NCBI GenBank assembly: GCA_902779075.1
Contig: CACZAK010000162.1
Location: 1-13,533, forward strand
From: an uncultured bacterium
GTDB taxonomy: Bacteria; Verrucomicrobiota; Kiritimatiellia; RFP12; UBA1067
DNA: 13,533 nt
Reading direction: 5' to 3'
Shown here piece after piece: positions 1 to 7,369 of this stretch (within the stretch, counting starts at the first letter, position 1; the number at the start of each line of letters is the position of its first letter). Below the pieces are notes generated by a model. The model was not told the DNA's origin, made no database searches, and saw only the letters and a list, made by a program, of their open reading frames with translations. A program made the position numbers and the translations under genes.

Positions 1-1647
1 AATCTTCTTTGCGCCCTCGTAGAACTTTTTGAGACGCGGAATCGTCCTCTCGCGCCACTTCGCCATGTCAACCTCATTCGTGGACTTGGGATACGACCAA
101 TATCCGAGATTGAACCAGCCCGTGCGCCCCTCCTCCTTCAGCTGCCGGATGGCGTCCAGGCGATTGGTGTCGCTGCCGTGGTAGAGACTGTCGTAGGGGA
201 TGAGGTAGTCCGCGAGGAACGTCACCCATTCGCGCCTGTGCTTCCGCCAGATGTTGATGGGGGCGAGAGGATCCGCCCGCAACGCCGCCGCGTATGCGAT
301 GGTTTCCGGAGATTCATGCTGCGTATTCGCGGACGGACCGAATGTGACGGCGAGCGGCAGGGCGGAGGTGCGTCCGAGCGTGAAGCCGTTCACGCGCACG
401 GTGAAGGGAACGCGAACCGTCTCGACACCCTTGGCGGAGACGAGCAGCGTGCCGCGATAGGTGCCTGCGGGTTGTCCGGCGGGACAGCGGACGCGGATCC
501 AGAAGCTCTGCACGTCCATGTCCCTGATCGCGACGCCGTCGAGAAAGCCGAGGATAGGGTCGGGCCACCAGCCGAGGACGGGCCTGCGCGTCGTGCGGAC
601 GTAGCTCGGTGCGGCGTTCGTGGACACGGCCTCGCCCACCTTGTACGGCGGCTGCCGGGTCGTCTTGACGTAGCCCGTCACGTCACACGCGATGTTCGCT
701 GCGGAGAACGAAGCGGCGGGAGCGCCGCTTCCCCGATTCGCGCAGGAGGTCAGGTCACCGTCCACGCGCACGCGCACGTCCTCAAGGTCGGCGCCTCTCG
801 GTGCGACGAGCAGCTGCACGCTCTCGTACTCGTTACCGGCAAGGCGCACGGAAAGACCTTCCTTCGGTACGGGCCTTGCGGAAAACCTCCCACGCGGCAT
901 GATCTTCTCCATTGACGTCGCCGTGCCGAGGAGCATGGCGGACGACACGATGCCGGACGTCTGGCACGCCTCAAAGAAACGCAGAAAGTCGCGTGCATGC
1001 GCCTGCCATTCCAGGAGTTCGACGAGCTCGCGTCTCATCGCGTCGCGTCCGTCGGTCAGGAGGGCGATCAGGTCGCGTCCCACGCACGGGCCGTCCGGAA
1101 CGGGCAGCGGCTCGTCTTTCTTGAGGAGCGTCAGACGGTCGATGAACACGCGCGCGTCGCGGGGATTGGAAAGGAAGAGGTGGACGCGGCCGATGTTGGA
1201 CGGGTCGCACTTCTTGGGCCAGTTGCGGAGCGGGACGACCCACTGGGCGTAGCCGCGCGCCGGAAGGGTGGTTTGGGCGTTTAGTCCGTTTTGGACACGC
1301 CCCTCGGGTCCGCTGATGAAGGTGGAAAGCGTGTCGTTCCCCTCGCCGACGCTCACGAGGTCGATTACGAGGCGGTCGTAGTCGCGCCAGTCATTCACGG
1401 ATGTACGCAGGTTGAAGCTCGGCCATTCGTCGAGACCCTTGCGCCACGGACCGCTCTTGAAGTAGAGGGCGTGCTGTCCGGACGTGGCGAATGCGTTCGT
1501 CACGCAGATCGTGCGGTCGTGCGCGAACACGCGGGGTGCGGTCTTCTGCACGTCCTCTGTTTCGAAATCAAAGAGAACCGTGGCCGCGCCGACGGACATG
1601 GAAACACCTGCTCCAAAGAGCGCAAGGAATAACGCTGTCTTTCTCAC
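1..1647 (-). CDS. Secreted GH123/DUF4091-like glycoside hydrolase, C-terminus missing (runs off left edge)
   Basis: The reading frame is open for 549 codons from a GTG at 1647 to the window edge with no stop. The N-terminus is a signal peptide: R2, K3, a hydrophobic stretch from about residue 5 to 20, and a V-G-A cleavage site near residue 22, so the protein is exported. Residues about 25-170 look like a jelly-roll carbohydrate-binding domain (starting TVLFDFETED). A charged helical linker follows to about 240. A beta-sandwich at about 260-430 (with TGYVKTTRQPP and FWIRVRCPAGQPAGTYRGTL) resembles the N-terminal domain of GH123/DUF4091 proteins. The start of a catalytic barrel (LPLAVTFGPS onward) is then cut by the edge. 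Family members act on amino-sugar-containing glycans or are uncharacterised; the substrate cannot be told here. The GTG start is supported by AAGGAGG six bases upstream. The gene lies 1 nt after the sigma-54 regulator. Coding is sure, family is likely, specificity is unknown. Confidence 0.8.
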   Translation of the reverse strand, partial: MRKTALFLALFGAGVSMSVGAATVLFDFETEDVQKTAPRVFAHDRTICVTNAFATSGQHALYFKSGPWRKGLDEWPSFNLRTSVNDWRDYDRLVIDLVSVGEGNDTLSTFISGPEGRVQNGLNAQTTLPARGYAQWVVPLRNWPKKCDPSNIGRVHLFLSNPRDARVFIDRLTLLKKDEPLPVPDGPCVGRDLIALLTDGRDAMRRELVELLEWQAHARDFLRFFEACQTSGIVSSAMLLGTATSMEKIMPRGRFSARPVPKEGLSVRLAGNEYESVQLLVAPRGADLEDVRVRVDGDLTSCANRGSGAPAASFSAANIACDVTGYVKTTRQPPYKVGEAVSTNAAPSYVRTTRRPVLGWWPDPILGFLDGVAIRDMDVQSFWIRVRCPAGQPAGTYRGTLLVSAKGVETVRVPFTVRVNGFTLGRTSALPLAVTFGPSANTQHESPETIAYAAALRADPLAPINIWRKHRREWVTFLADYLIPYDSLYHGSDTNRLDAIRQLKEEGRTGWFNLGYWSYPKSTNEVDMAKWRERTIPRLKKFYEGAKKI

Positions 1648-1648
1648 G

Positions 1649-3007
1649 TCACCCCTCCTTGGGGTCGTCGGAAAGCTTGCGGTAGAGCGTGGAGAGGTTG
1701 ACCTTGAGCGCGTCGGCGGCTTTCGCCTTGTCGCCGCCGGCCGCGACGAGGATATGCTCGATGTATTCCTTTTCCTTCTGCTTGAGGAAGCTCTTGAGCG
1801 AGGCGTTGCCGGTCGGGGCGTCGCCGGAGGGCGCGGAGGCGGCAGTTGCGGCCTGCGCGTGCTGGAGGATTTTCGGCGGCAGGAGGTCGGGCGTGATGTC
1901 GCCTTCACTCAGGAAGGTGAGGGCGTGCTTGATGGCGTTTTCAAGCTCGCGCACGTTACCGGGCCAAGAATAGGCCATTAGCGCCTGCGCCGTTTCCGGC
2001 GCGATGGCGGGAACGGGTGCGCCCTGGGGCGTCTCGAGCCGGATGAAGTGACGGGCGAGGGGGATGATGTCGTCCTTGCGCTCGCGGAGCGGCGGGATGT
2101 CGATCGTGATCACCGCGAAGCGGTAGTAGAGGTCGCTGCGGAACGTTCCCTTGACGACGGCCTGCTCGAGGTTCGTGTTCGACGCGGCGATCACGCGCAC
2201 GTCCACGGGGATGTTCTTCGTGCCGCCCACGCGGCGGATCTCGCGTTCCTGGAGGACGCGCAGTAGCTTGCCCTGAAGCAGAAGGGGCATCGAGGAGATT
2301 TCGTCGAGGAAGAGCGTGCCGCCGTTCGCGACTTCGAAGAGGCCCTGCTTGTCCGAGTAGGCACCCGTGAATGAACCCTTCATGTGCCCGAACATCTCGC
2401 TTTCGAGGAGGTTCTCGGGCAGGGCGGCGCAGTTGACGGCCACCCAGGGTTTGCCGGCGCGCGGGGAGTTCTTGTGGATGGTCCGGGCGATCACCTCCTT
2501 GCCCGTGCCGGACTCGCCGTTGATCAGCACGGTGGCGGCGGTGGGGGCGACCTTCTGGATCATGTCGCACACCTGCGTCATGAGCTCGAAGCGGTATTTG
2601 AGCGGCGAGGCGACGTCCATCGAAAGCGCAACCGACTCGTGCTTCTTCACCTTCTCCTCGGCGCGCGCGAGACAGGCGAGGACGTCGTCCACCTTGAACG
2701 GCTTCGTGAGGTAGTCGAACATTCCCTGCTTCATCGCCTCGATGGCGGTTTCCACCGAGGCGTAGGCGGTGAGCAGGATCACGGGCATGGATGGCTGGAG
2801 CTTGTGTACCTCCTGGAAGAGCGCCATGCCGTCCATCGGCTCCATGCGCAGGTCGGTGATCATGATGTCCACGCCACCCGCCCGCACGATTTCGAGCGCG
2901 GCGTTGCCGTCGCGTGCGGTCTCGACCTCGTACTTGTTTGTTTTCAACAGACTCTGGAGCAGCAGGAGAATCCGCGGCTCGTCATCAACTAGGAGAACCT
3001 TTGACAT
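1649..3007 (-). CDS. NtrC-family sigma-54-dependent response regulator
   Basis: The product has 452 residues and the full NtrC layout. The receiver domain (about 1-120) has the acidic pocket D8/D9, phospho-acceptor D52, T80 and K102. The AAA+ sigma-54 activation domain (about 135-375) has Walker A GESGTGKE at 164-171, the sigma-54 contact loop as GSFTGA at 211-216 (usual form GAFTGA), and Walker B LFLDE ending at D235-E236. After a linker rich in Ala, Gly, Pro and Ser, a FIS-type helix-turn-helix (about 424-448, [19 protein letters not shown]) binds DNA. It should activate sigma-54 promoters when phosphorylated. No histidine kinase is visible nearby, so it is an orphan here. I chose ATG 3007 over a TTG two codons upstream because it gives the usual [10 protein letters not shown] start and lies 6 nt after a TATAAT box. 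The downstream secreted hydrolase is coupled to it and may be in its regulon. Confidence 0.95.
   Translation of the reverse strand: MSKVLLVDDEPRILLLLQSLLKTNKYEVETARDGNAALEIVRAGGVDIMITDLRMEPMDGMALFQEVHKLQPSMPVILLTAYASVETAIEAMKQGMFDYLTKPFKVDDVLACLARAEEKVKKHESVALSMDVASPLKYRFELMTQVCDMIQKVAPTAATVLINGESGTGKEVIARTIHKNSPRAGKPWVAVNCAALPENLLESEMFGHMKGSFTGAYSDKQGLFEVANGGTLFLDEISSMPLLLQGKLLRVLQEREIRRVGGTKNIPVDVRVIAASNTNLEQAVVKGTFRSDLYYRFAVITIDIPPLRERKDDIIPLARHFIRLETPQGAPVPAIAPETAQALMAYSWPGNVRELENAIKHALTFLSEGDITPDLLPPKILQHAQAATAASAPSGDAPTGNASLKSFLKQKEKEYIEHILVAAGGDKAKAADALKVNLSTLYRKLSDDPKEG
1654..1660 (-). promoter_or_regulatory. Shine-Dalgarno of the GH123-like gene inside the regulator's last codons
   Basis: Read on the minus strand, AAGGAGG lies six bases before the GTG at 1647. 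It is formed by the last Lys-Glu-Gly codons of the upstream response regulator, whose TGA sits between it and the GTG. This decides the GTG start and points to translational coupling of the two genes. Confidence 0.8.
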
Positions 3008-3013
3008 GGGCAA

Positions 3014-3043
3014 ATTATACTATTTTCCCCCGCCGCCATGCAA
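3014..3043 (-). promoter_or_regulatory. Sigma-70-type promoter of the response regulator (leaderless)
   Basis: On the minus strand TTGCAT (3043-3038), an 18-bp spacer and TATAAT (3019-3014) precede the ATG at 3007 by six bases. Transcription would begin at or next to the A of the ATG. No Shine-Dalgarno is present. It lies in the 78-bp gap after dinB, so the regulator can be expressed separately. Confidence 0.65.
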
Positions 3044-3085
3044 CAAGAATGTTATAGGATTTTTTAGCGACGCATCCAAGTGGTA

Positions 3086-4264
3086 CTATCTCCCCGTCCT
3101 ATCGGCAGATTTTATGTGCCTTGCATGGAGGGCGTCGAGGGCTGCGGCGAGGCGTTCGCGCTTCTTCATCTGTTCGACGAGGGGGGATGGGCCGAAGAGC
3201 GAGGGTTGCGGGTCCTCGGGGGAGTCCGTGATGTCCGTCACGCCGAACCCGACAAGACGCACGAGGCGTCGGCGTCCCGGTGGCCATTCCTTGTCGAAGA
3301 GATCGAGCATGAGGTGGCGGAACGTGATGTCGTCGCGCGCGGGCAGTTCGAAGCGGGCCTGCCGCGTGATCGTGTTGAACGCGGCGTCGCGCAGCTTGAG
3401 CTTGCCGGTGCGCGCCCAGCGTTCCTCGCGGCGGAAGCGGCGTCCGACTTCCTCCACGAGGCGCAGGAGTGTCTGGCGTACCGTCTCGCGGTCGGATTCG
3501 TCCTCGTCGAAAGTGTGTTCGCGCGAGACGGACTTCTCCTCGGCCTCTTCTGACGGGAAGGGCGAGTTGTCGATGCCGAAGGCGTGGTTGCGGATGGACT
3601 CCGCCGCCGCGCTGCCGAGGATGCGCTCGAGGAAACGCGGGTCGGCGTTCTGGAGGTCGGCGCACGTGCGGTAGCCGTAATGCGCGAGCACGTCCGCCGT
3701 TTTCTTGCCCACGCCCCAGAGGATCTTCACCGGCTGCGGGGCAAGGAAGGCGCGGATGGCGTCCGGCTCGAACGGCATGATGAAGAGTCCATCTGGCTTG
3801 TTCTGCTCCGAGGCGATCTTCGCGAGCAGGCGGTTGGGGGCGAGTCCCACGGAACAGGTGACGCCGCATTTCGCCTTGATCTCCGCGCGGAGGCGTTCCG
3901 CGAGCGTGCGCATGTCGCCGAAGAGGTGGACTGTCCCCGTCACGTCGAGGAACGCCTCGTCCACGGACACGCCCTCCACGAACGGCGAGTAGTGCGAGAA
4001 CACCTCGAACGCGATATCCGACACTTCCTGGTATGCGTGCATGCGCGGCGGCACGAAGATGCCGTTCGGACAAAGCGCGTAGGCCGTACGGCTCGGCATG
4101 GCGGAGTGTACGCCGTACCGCCGCGCTTCGTAGGAGCAGGTCGAGACGACGCCGCGTTCATGCGGACCCGCCCCTACGATGATGGGCTTGCCGCGCCATT
4201 CGGGGTGGTCCCGCTGCTCTACCGACGCGAAAAATGCGTCCATATCGACGTGCAGAACGGTCAT
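3086..4264 (-). CDS. dinB: DNA polymerase IV (Y-family translesion polymerase)
   Basis: The protein has 392 residues and copies damaged DNA or extends mismatched ends in the cytoplasm. It begins MTVLHVDMDAFFASVE, holding metal-binding D7 and the steric-gate Phe (F12). CSYEAR lies at 43-48, SVDEAF with catalytic D102/E103 at 100-105, and NRLLAKIASEQNKPDG in the palm/thumb. A helix-hairpin-helix (WGVGKKT) and the little-finger domain follow. A QPSLF motif at 353-357 matches the QxxLF clamp-binding consensus. It is followed by about 35 residues of mostly helical tail rather than being at the very C-terminus. Length is near the family norm of about 350-410. The gene is divergent from the rpsP operon. 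No LexA box was recognised, so SOS control cannot be claimed. Confidence 0.96.
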   Translation of the reverse strand: MTVLHVDMDAFFASVEQRDHPEWRGKPIIVGAGPHERGVVSTCSYEARRYGVHSAMPSRTAYALCPNGIFVPPRMHAYQEVSDIAFEVFSHYSPFVEGVSVDEAFLDVTGTVHLFGDMRTLAERLRAEIKAKCGVTCSVGLAPNRLLAKIASEQNKPDGLFIMPFEPDAIRAFLAPQPVKILWGVGKKTADVLAHYGYRTCADLQNADPRFLERILGSAAAESIRNHAFGIDNSPFPSEEAEEKSVSREHTFDEDESDRETVRQTLLRLVEEVGRRFRREERWARTGKLKLRDAAFNTITRQARFELPARDDITFRHLMLDLFDKEWPPGRRRLVRLVGFGVTDITDSPEDPQPSLFGPSPLVEQMKKRERLAAALDALHARHIKSADRTGR

Positions 4265-4271
4265 GCGGCGT

Positions 4272-4299
4272 ATTATACCAATTTCTCGGGAACAACCAA
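4272..4299 (-). promoter_or_regulatory. Sigma-70-type promoter of dinB (leaderless)
   Basis: On the minus strand TTGGTT (4299-4294), a 16-bp spacer and TATAAT (4277-4272) lie seven bases before the dinB ATG at 4264. No Shine-Dalgarno is visible between them. The expected transcription start falls on the start codon. The promoter is back to back with that of rpsP. Confidence 0.6.
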
Positions 4300-4324
4300 G
4301 GAAATTCGTTTATCTTTTTTCCTC

Positions 4325-4353
4325 TTGCGGTGTCGGGCAGTTTTTGATAAACT
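4325..4353 (+). promoter_or_regulatory. Promoter of the rpsP-rplS-trmD operon
   Basis: TTGCGG (4325-4330), a 17-bp spacer and TAAACT (4348-4353) form a plausible sigma-70-type promoter. The start would be near 4360, giving a leader of about 28 nt. That leader contains an A-rich stretch with AAGG about ten bases before the rpsP ATG. It is separated from the divergent dinB promoter by about 25 bp. Confidence 0.55.
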
Positions 4354-4387
4354 AACCGCCACACACGAAGAAAAAAGGTAAACAAAA

Positions 4388-4639
4388 ATGGTCAAACTCA
4401 GAATGCGTCGCACAGGGTGCAAGAACCACGCGACCTATCGTATCGTGGCGGCGGACGAGCGTTCGCCCCGCGATGGCAAGTTCCTTGAGATCCTCGGCTG
4501 GTACGACACCGCGATCAAGGACGAAAACTTCAAAATCGACCTCGCGCGCGTCGATGACTGGCTGAAAAGGGGCGCCAAGCCCTCCACGACCGTGGCATCC
4601 CTGATCCGCCGGGCCCGTAAGGCGGCGCCGAAGGCCTAA
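4388..4639 (+). CDS. rpsP: 30S ribosomal protein S16
   Basis: The 83-residue product begins MVKLRMRRTGCKNHATYRIV and contains the S16 core with SPRDGKFLEILGWYD and the DDWLKRGAKPS segment. It binds 16S rRNA early in assembly of the small subunit. Length is typical. It is the first gene of the operon; rplS follows after 23 nt. In the common bacterial order rimM would come next, but no rimM is present here. Confidence 0.97.
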   Translation: MVKLRMRRTGCKNHATYRIVAADERSPRDGKFLEILGWYDTAIKDENFKIDLARVDDWLKRGAKPSTTVASLIRRARKAAPKA

Positions 4640-4662
4640 TCTCGGAAAGGGCAGGTGACATC

Positions 4663-5031
4663 ATGGCTATCAAGATTCTGGAAAAGATCAACGCGGAGCA
4701 GACGGCCAAGCTGGCCGATAAGAAGTTCCCCGAATTCCACACGGGCGACATCGTTCGCGTGTCCGTTCGCATCAAGGAAGGCGAGAAGACGCGCGTGCAG
4801 GACTTCGAAGGCAAGGTTCTCGCGATTGACAACGGCACGAAGAACGCCTCCGGCAACTTCACCGTGTCGCGCGACAGCTACGGCGTGCGCGTGGAGAAGC
4901 TCTTCCCGTTCAACAGCCCGGCGGTCGAGAAGATCGTCGTGGTGAAGAAGAATTCCTCCTGGCGCAGCAAGCTCTACACGGAGCGCACGTTCTGCAGCCA
5001 CAAGGCAGTCCGCAAGCTTGTGAAGAAATAA
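4663..5031 (+). CDS. rplS: 50S ribosomal protein L19
   Basis: The 122-residue product has the L19 core: FHTGDIVRVSVRIKEGEK, VQDFEGKVLA, FTVSRDSYGVRVEKLFPFNSPAVEKI, and a basic tail with the RSKLY motif. L19 lies at the interface of the ribosomal subunits. AGGTGA four bases before the ATG at 4663 is its Shine-Dalgarno. The stop codon TAA shares its last A with the ATG of trmD. Being between rpsP and trmD differs from the common order, where rplS is last. Confidence 0.95.
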   Translation: MAIKILEKINAEQTAKLADKKFPEFHTGDIVRVSVRIKEGEKTRVQDFEGKVLAIDNGTKNASGNFTVSRDSYGVRVEKLFPFNSPAVEKIVVVKKNSSWRSKLYTERTFCSHKAVRKLVKK

Positions 5032-5726
5032 TGCGGATCGACATCATCACCGTCTTCCCCGAAATGTTCCGGGGATTCCTCGGTGAGAGCATCCTTTCCC
5101 GTGCCGTGCGCGCGGGAAAGGTTTTTATTCGCACGGTTGATTTGCGCGACTTCGCCCGCGACCAGCGTCGGACGGTGGACGACAAGCCCTACTCCGGCGG
5201 TCCCGGCATGTTGATGCGTCCAGACGTGTGGACCGAGGCGATTGAGGCTGTCCGCACGTCCGAGGCGCGCGTGGTGCTCACCACCCCCGCCGGCGTGCCC
5301 TACACGCAGCGTACGGCCGAGGATTTCTCGCGCGCGGAGCACCTCGTTTTCCTCTGCGGGCACTACGAGGGCATTGACGAGCGTGTGCGGCGACTCGTCA
5401 CGGACGAGGTGTCGATGGGCGATTTCGTCCTGACGGGCGGTGAAATCCCCGTGGCCGCGATGGTCGATTCCGTCGTGCGGCTTCTGCCGGGCGTGCTAGG
5501 CGGCGGCGCGGCCGCCACGGCGCGCGAGTCGTTCGGCGAGGACGGCCTCTTGGAGTCGCCCCAGTATACGCGCCCGCCGGTCTATCGGGGGCTCGCCGTG
5601 CCGGGCGTGCTGGTGGACGGCGACCATGGCAAGGCGGAGGCATGGCGGAAACGGCAGGCGATTGATCTTACGTCGCGTCGCCGCCCCGATCTTATAGCCC
5701 ACGGCGGTACATTAGTGGTAGAATGA
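5031..5726 (+). CDS. trmD: tRNA (guanine-N1)-methyltransferase (m1G37)
   Basis: The 231-residue SPOUT-fold enzyme methylates G37 next to the anticodon using S-adenosylmethionine, preventing +1 frameshifting. It acts as a dimer with a trefoil knot. Seen in the sequence: the MRIDIITVFPEMF start, DDKPYSGGPGMLM, GHYEGIDERV, SMGDFVLTGGEIPVAAMVDSV (containing the Asp expected to act as base), LLPGVLG, SPQYTRPP and the C-terminal DGDHGKAEAWR. Length is typical. Its ATG overlaps the rplS stop by one base and its TGA overlaps the next gene's ATG by four, so it is translated within a tightly coupled operon. Confidence 0.97.
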   Translation: MRIDIITVFPEMFRGFLGESILSRAVRAGKVFIRTVDLRDFARDQRRTVDDKPYSGGPGMLMRPDVWTEAIEAVRTSEARVVLTTPAGVPYTQRTAEDFSRAEHLVFLCGHYEGIDERVRRLVTDEVSMGDFVLTGGEIPVAAMVDSVVRLLPGVLGGGAAATARESFGEDGLLESPQYTRPPVYRGLAVPGVLVDGDHGKAEAWRKRQAIDLTSRRRPDLIAHGGTLVVE

Positions 5727-7183
5727 ACATGTTGAAGTTCAGATTTTTTTTGGCGGGATTACTGGCACTGGCTTCTGCGGTGAATGGTGCCACGCCACGG
5801 CCGCAGCCGCGTTCGCGCATTGCGGTGGTGAAGGCCGTTGCGGCCGTGCCGGCGTCTGAGCGCACTTACGCGGCATCGCTGGCGGATGGGACGTTGCGGA
5901 TTCTCACTCAGAATGGAGTGAAAGCCGATCTCGTGGCGGACGTCGCGCTTGACGCAGCGCTCAGGGGGCGCGACCTCGCCTTTCTCGTCACCTGCACGAA
6001 ACCTACTCCTGCGCAGATTTCCGCGCTCGCACGCTTCCGCGGGCGTGGCGGGGTGATACGTCCGCTTTACTCCACCTCGTCGCAGGTGGTGTCCATCTCA
6101 GGTGCTCGGGCCGCGTTGAAGGTACGCGACGCGGAGAGCGTAAAGGAACGCTACCTGTTGACCCAGGTTGGGGCGGTCGTGCCTGGAGCGTGGAACCGTT
6201 CGGCGTGGGAGCGGAAGCGTAGGGTAATGCATGCGGCGGCGTCCACGCTCGGGCGGGCGCAGCGCCCACGCGCGGGCGAGATACACGCCGTGTGGGAGCA
6301 TACGGGGCTGGGGCTTTTCCCCGGCGACTGGCCGCGCACGTTCCGCGTGCTGCGTGCGAACGGCATCACGGATCTCTTTGTGAATGTGTCGGGTGCGGGA
6401 TTCGCCCATTACGCCTCCAGCGTGTTGCCGCGTTCAAAGGAGTACGCTCGCTACGGCGACCAGTTGGCGGCCTGTCTGAAGGCCGCGCGCGGCACGGGCG
6501 TGCGCGTGCATGCGTGGGTGATCTGCTTCAACGCGACGCGGGCGGACGCCGCCTATCTCCTCGCTTTCCAGAAAAAGGGCTGGCGGCTCAAAAACCGACA
6601 TGGTGCGCTTACTGAGTACCTGAATCCGTCAAATCCCGACCTCCGCTGGCGGATGATCAAGTCCATTGACGAACTAGCGCGCACCTATCCCGTTGCGGGC
6701 GTGCATCTTGACTTCGTGCGCTGGTACGAGGACGCGCCCAAGCCGGCGAACGCCGCGCGTTACGTGACGACATTCGTGGAATCGGTTCGCAAGCGCCTCC
6801 ACACGGCGCGTCCCGGGGCGTGGCTCACGGCCGCCGTACTGGCATACCATCCGTCGTGCGTAACGTCTGTGGGACAGGACTGGCCCGCGTGGATCGACGC
6901 GGACCTCATCGACTACGCGGTACCGATGAACTATGTTGAGGATCTCACGCGCTATTCGGTACTCGTCGCCAAGCAAGGAAGCGTGAAAACCCGTGCTCGC
7001 CGTATCATCGGCGGTATCGGCGTGACGGCCAACGAATCCAAGCTTTCCGCTGCGCAGGTGGTGGACCAGATAAACTTCGCGCGCAAGGCAGGTTTCGCGG
7101 GCGTGGCGCTATTCGACCTCGACGACACGCTCGTGGAATCTATCTTTCCAGTATTGCGCCTCGGTCTTTTCCGTACGCTATGA
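5723..7183 (+). CDS. Secreted GHL10-type glycoside-hydrolase-like protein
   Basis: The product has 486 residues. The N-terminus (MNMLKFRFFLAGLLALASA) is a signal peptide with a likely cleavage near VNG-A at about residue 23. Residues about 30-150 look like an alpha/beta (Rossmann-like) domain, as in amidotransferase-like modules of such proteins. From about residue 195 there is a TIM-barrel of the GHL10 type: EIHAVWEHTGLGLFP, ANGITDLFVNVSG, VRVHAWVICFN, LNPSNPDLRW, and GVHLDFVRW near residue 330 (the usual LDYIRYP-like strand, with a conserved Asp and Arg). Some family members act on peptidoglycan or other glycans; most are uncharacterised. It overlaps trmD by ATGA, so it is co-transcribed with translation genes. 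A second ATG two codons downstream is an alternative start. Confidence 0.82.
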   Translation: MNMLKFRFFLAGLLALASAVNGATPRPQPRSRIAVVKAVAAVPASERTYAASLADGTLRILTQNGVKADLVADVALDAALRGRDLAFLVTCTKPTPAQISALARFRGRGGVIRPLYSTSSQVVSISGARAALKVRDAESVKERYLLTQVGAVVPGAWNRSAWERKRRVMHAAASTLGRAQRPRAGEIHAVWEHTGLGLFPGDWPRTFRVLRANGITDLFVNVSGAGFAHYASSVLPRSKEYARYGDQLAACLKAARGTGVRVHAWVICFNATRADAAYLLAFQKKGWRLKNRHGALTEYLNPSNPDLRWRMIKSIDELARTYPVAGVHLDFVRWYEDAPKPANAARYVTTFVESVRKRLHTARPGAWLTAAVLAYHPSCVTSVGQDWPAWIDADLIDYAVPMNYVEDLTRYSVLVAKQGSVKTRARRIIGGIGVTANESKLSAAQVVDQINFARKAGFAGVALFDLDDTLVESIFPVLRLGLFRTL

Positions 7184-7188
7184 TTTTC

Positions 7189-7213
7189 GTGGGGAGTAGT
7201 ATTTCCCCACTTT
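7189..7213 (+). terminator. Hairpin terminator candidate after the rpsP-trmD-GHL10 operon
   Basis: GTGGGGA (7189-7195) pairs perfectly with TCCCCAC (7204-7210) across an 8-nt loop, six bases after the GHL10-type gene stop, and is followed by TTT. The stem is GC-rich, but the U-tract is short, so termination may be partial. Confidence 0.5.
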
Positions 7214-7246
7214 GAGCGCATAGGATGGGGCCATTATGGAGTGAAA

Positions 7247-7293
7247 CTAAAATGCGTTTTAGAAATCTAAAATACTTCACCCTAATCTAAAAA
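7247..7293. repeat. 20-bp-phased CTAAAA array with overlapping palindromes (operator candidate)
   Basis: CTAAAAT, CTAAAAT and CTAAAAA begin at 7247, 7267 and 7287, exactly 20 bp apart. A fourth CTAAAAAA begins at 7330 inside the promoter spacer. Two overlapping palindromes occur: CTAAAA-tgcg-TTTTAG (7247-7262), and TTTTAGA-aa-TCTAAAA (7257-7272) with 7-bp arms. The array lies just upstream of the promoter of the AlbA_2 gene, so it could be a regulator-binding site or a curved A-tract element. The regulator is unknown. Confidence 0.5.
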
Positions 7294-7318
7294 GTTTTTG
7301 ATGTCGCGATTTGTTTTG

Positions 7319-7361
7319 TTGCATGTCATCTAAAAAATGTGATATACTTGAACGCGAAAGG
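7319..7361 (+). promoter_or_regulatory. Promoter and ribosome-binding site of the AlbA_2 gene
   Basis: TTGCAT (7319-7324), an 18-bp spacer and TATACT (7343-7348), preceded by TG one base upstream (extended -10), form a good promoter. A start near 7355 gives a leader of about 15 nt. That leader contains AAAGG (7357-7361), eight bases before the ATG at 7370. Confidence 0.65.
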
Positions 7362-7369
7362 CAAATAGT

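Noticed and set aside
178..1632. Several plus-strand open frames across the left 1.6 kb
   Set aside because: They are shadows of the GC-rich minus-strand GH123-like gene, which has an unbroken frame with a signal peptide, a Shine-Dalgarno and recognisable domains. The plus-strand frames give arginine-rich low-complexity proteins.
4264..4388. LexA/SOS box in front of dinB
   Set aside because: Neither CTGT-N8-ACAG nor GAAC-N4-GTTC is present. GTTCCCGAGAAA near the -10 has its halves in the wrong order for a LexA site.
5785..5810. Sigma-54 promoter (TGGCAC) at the start of the GHL10-type gene
   Set aside because: The -12 GC lies at the wrong spacing and the element is inside the signal-peptide coding sequence.
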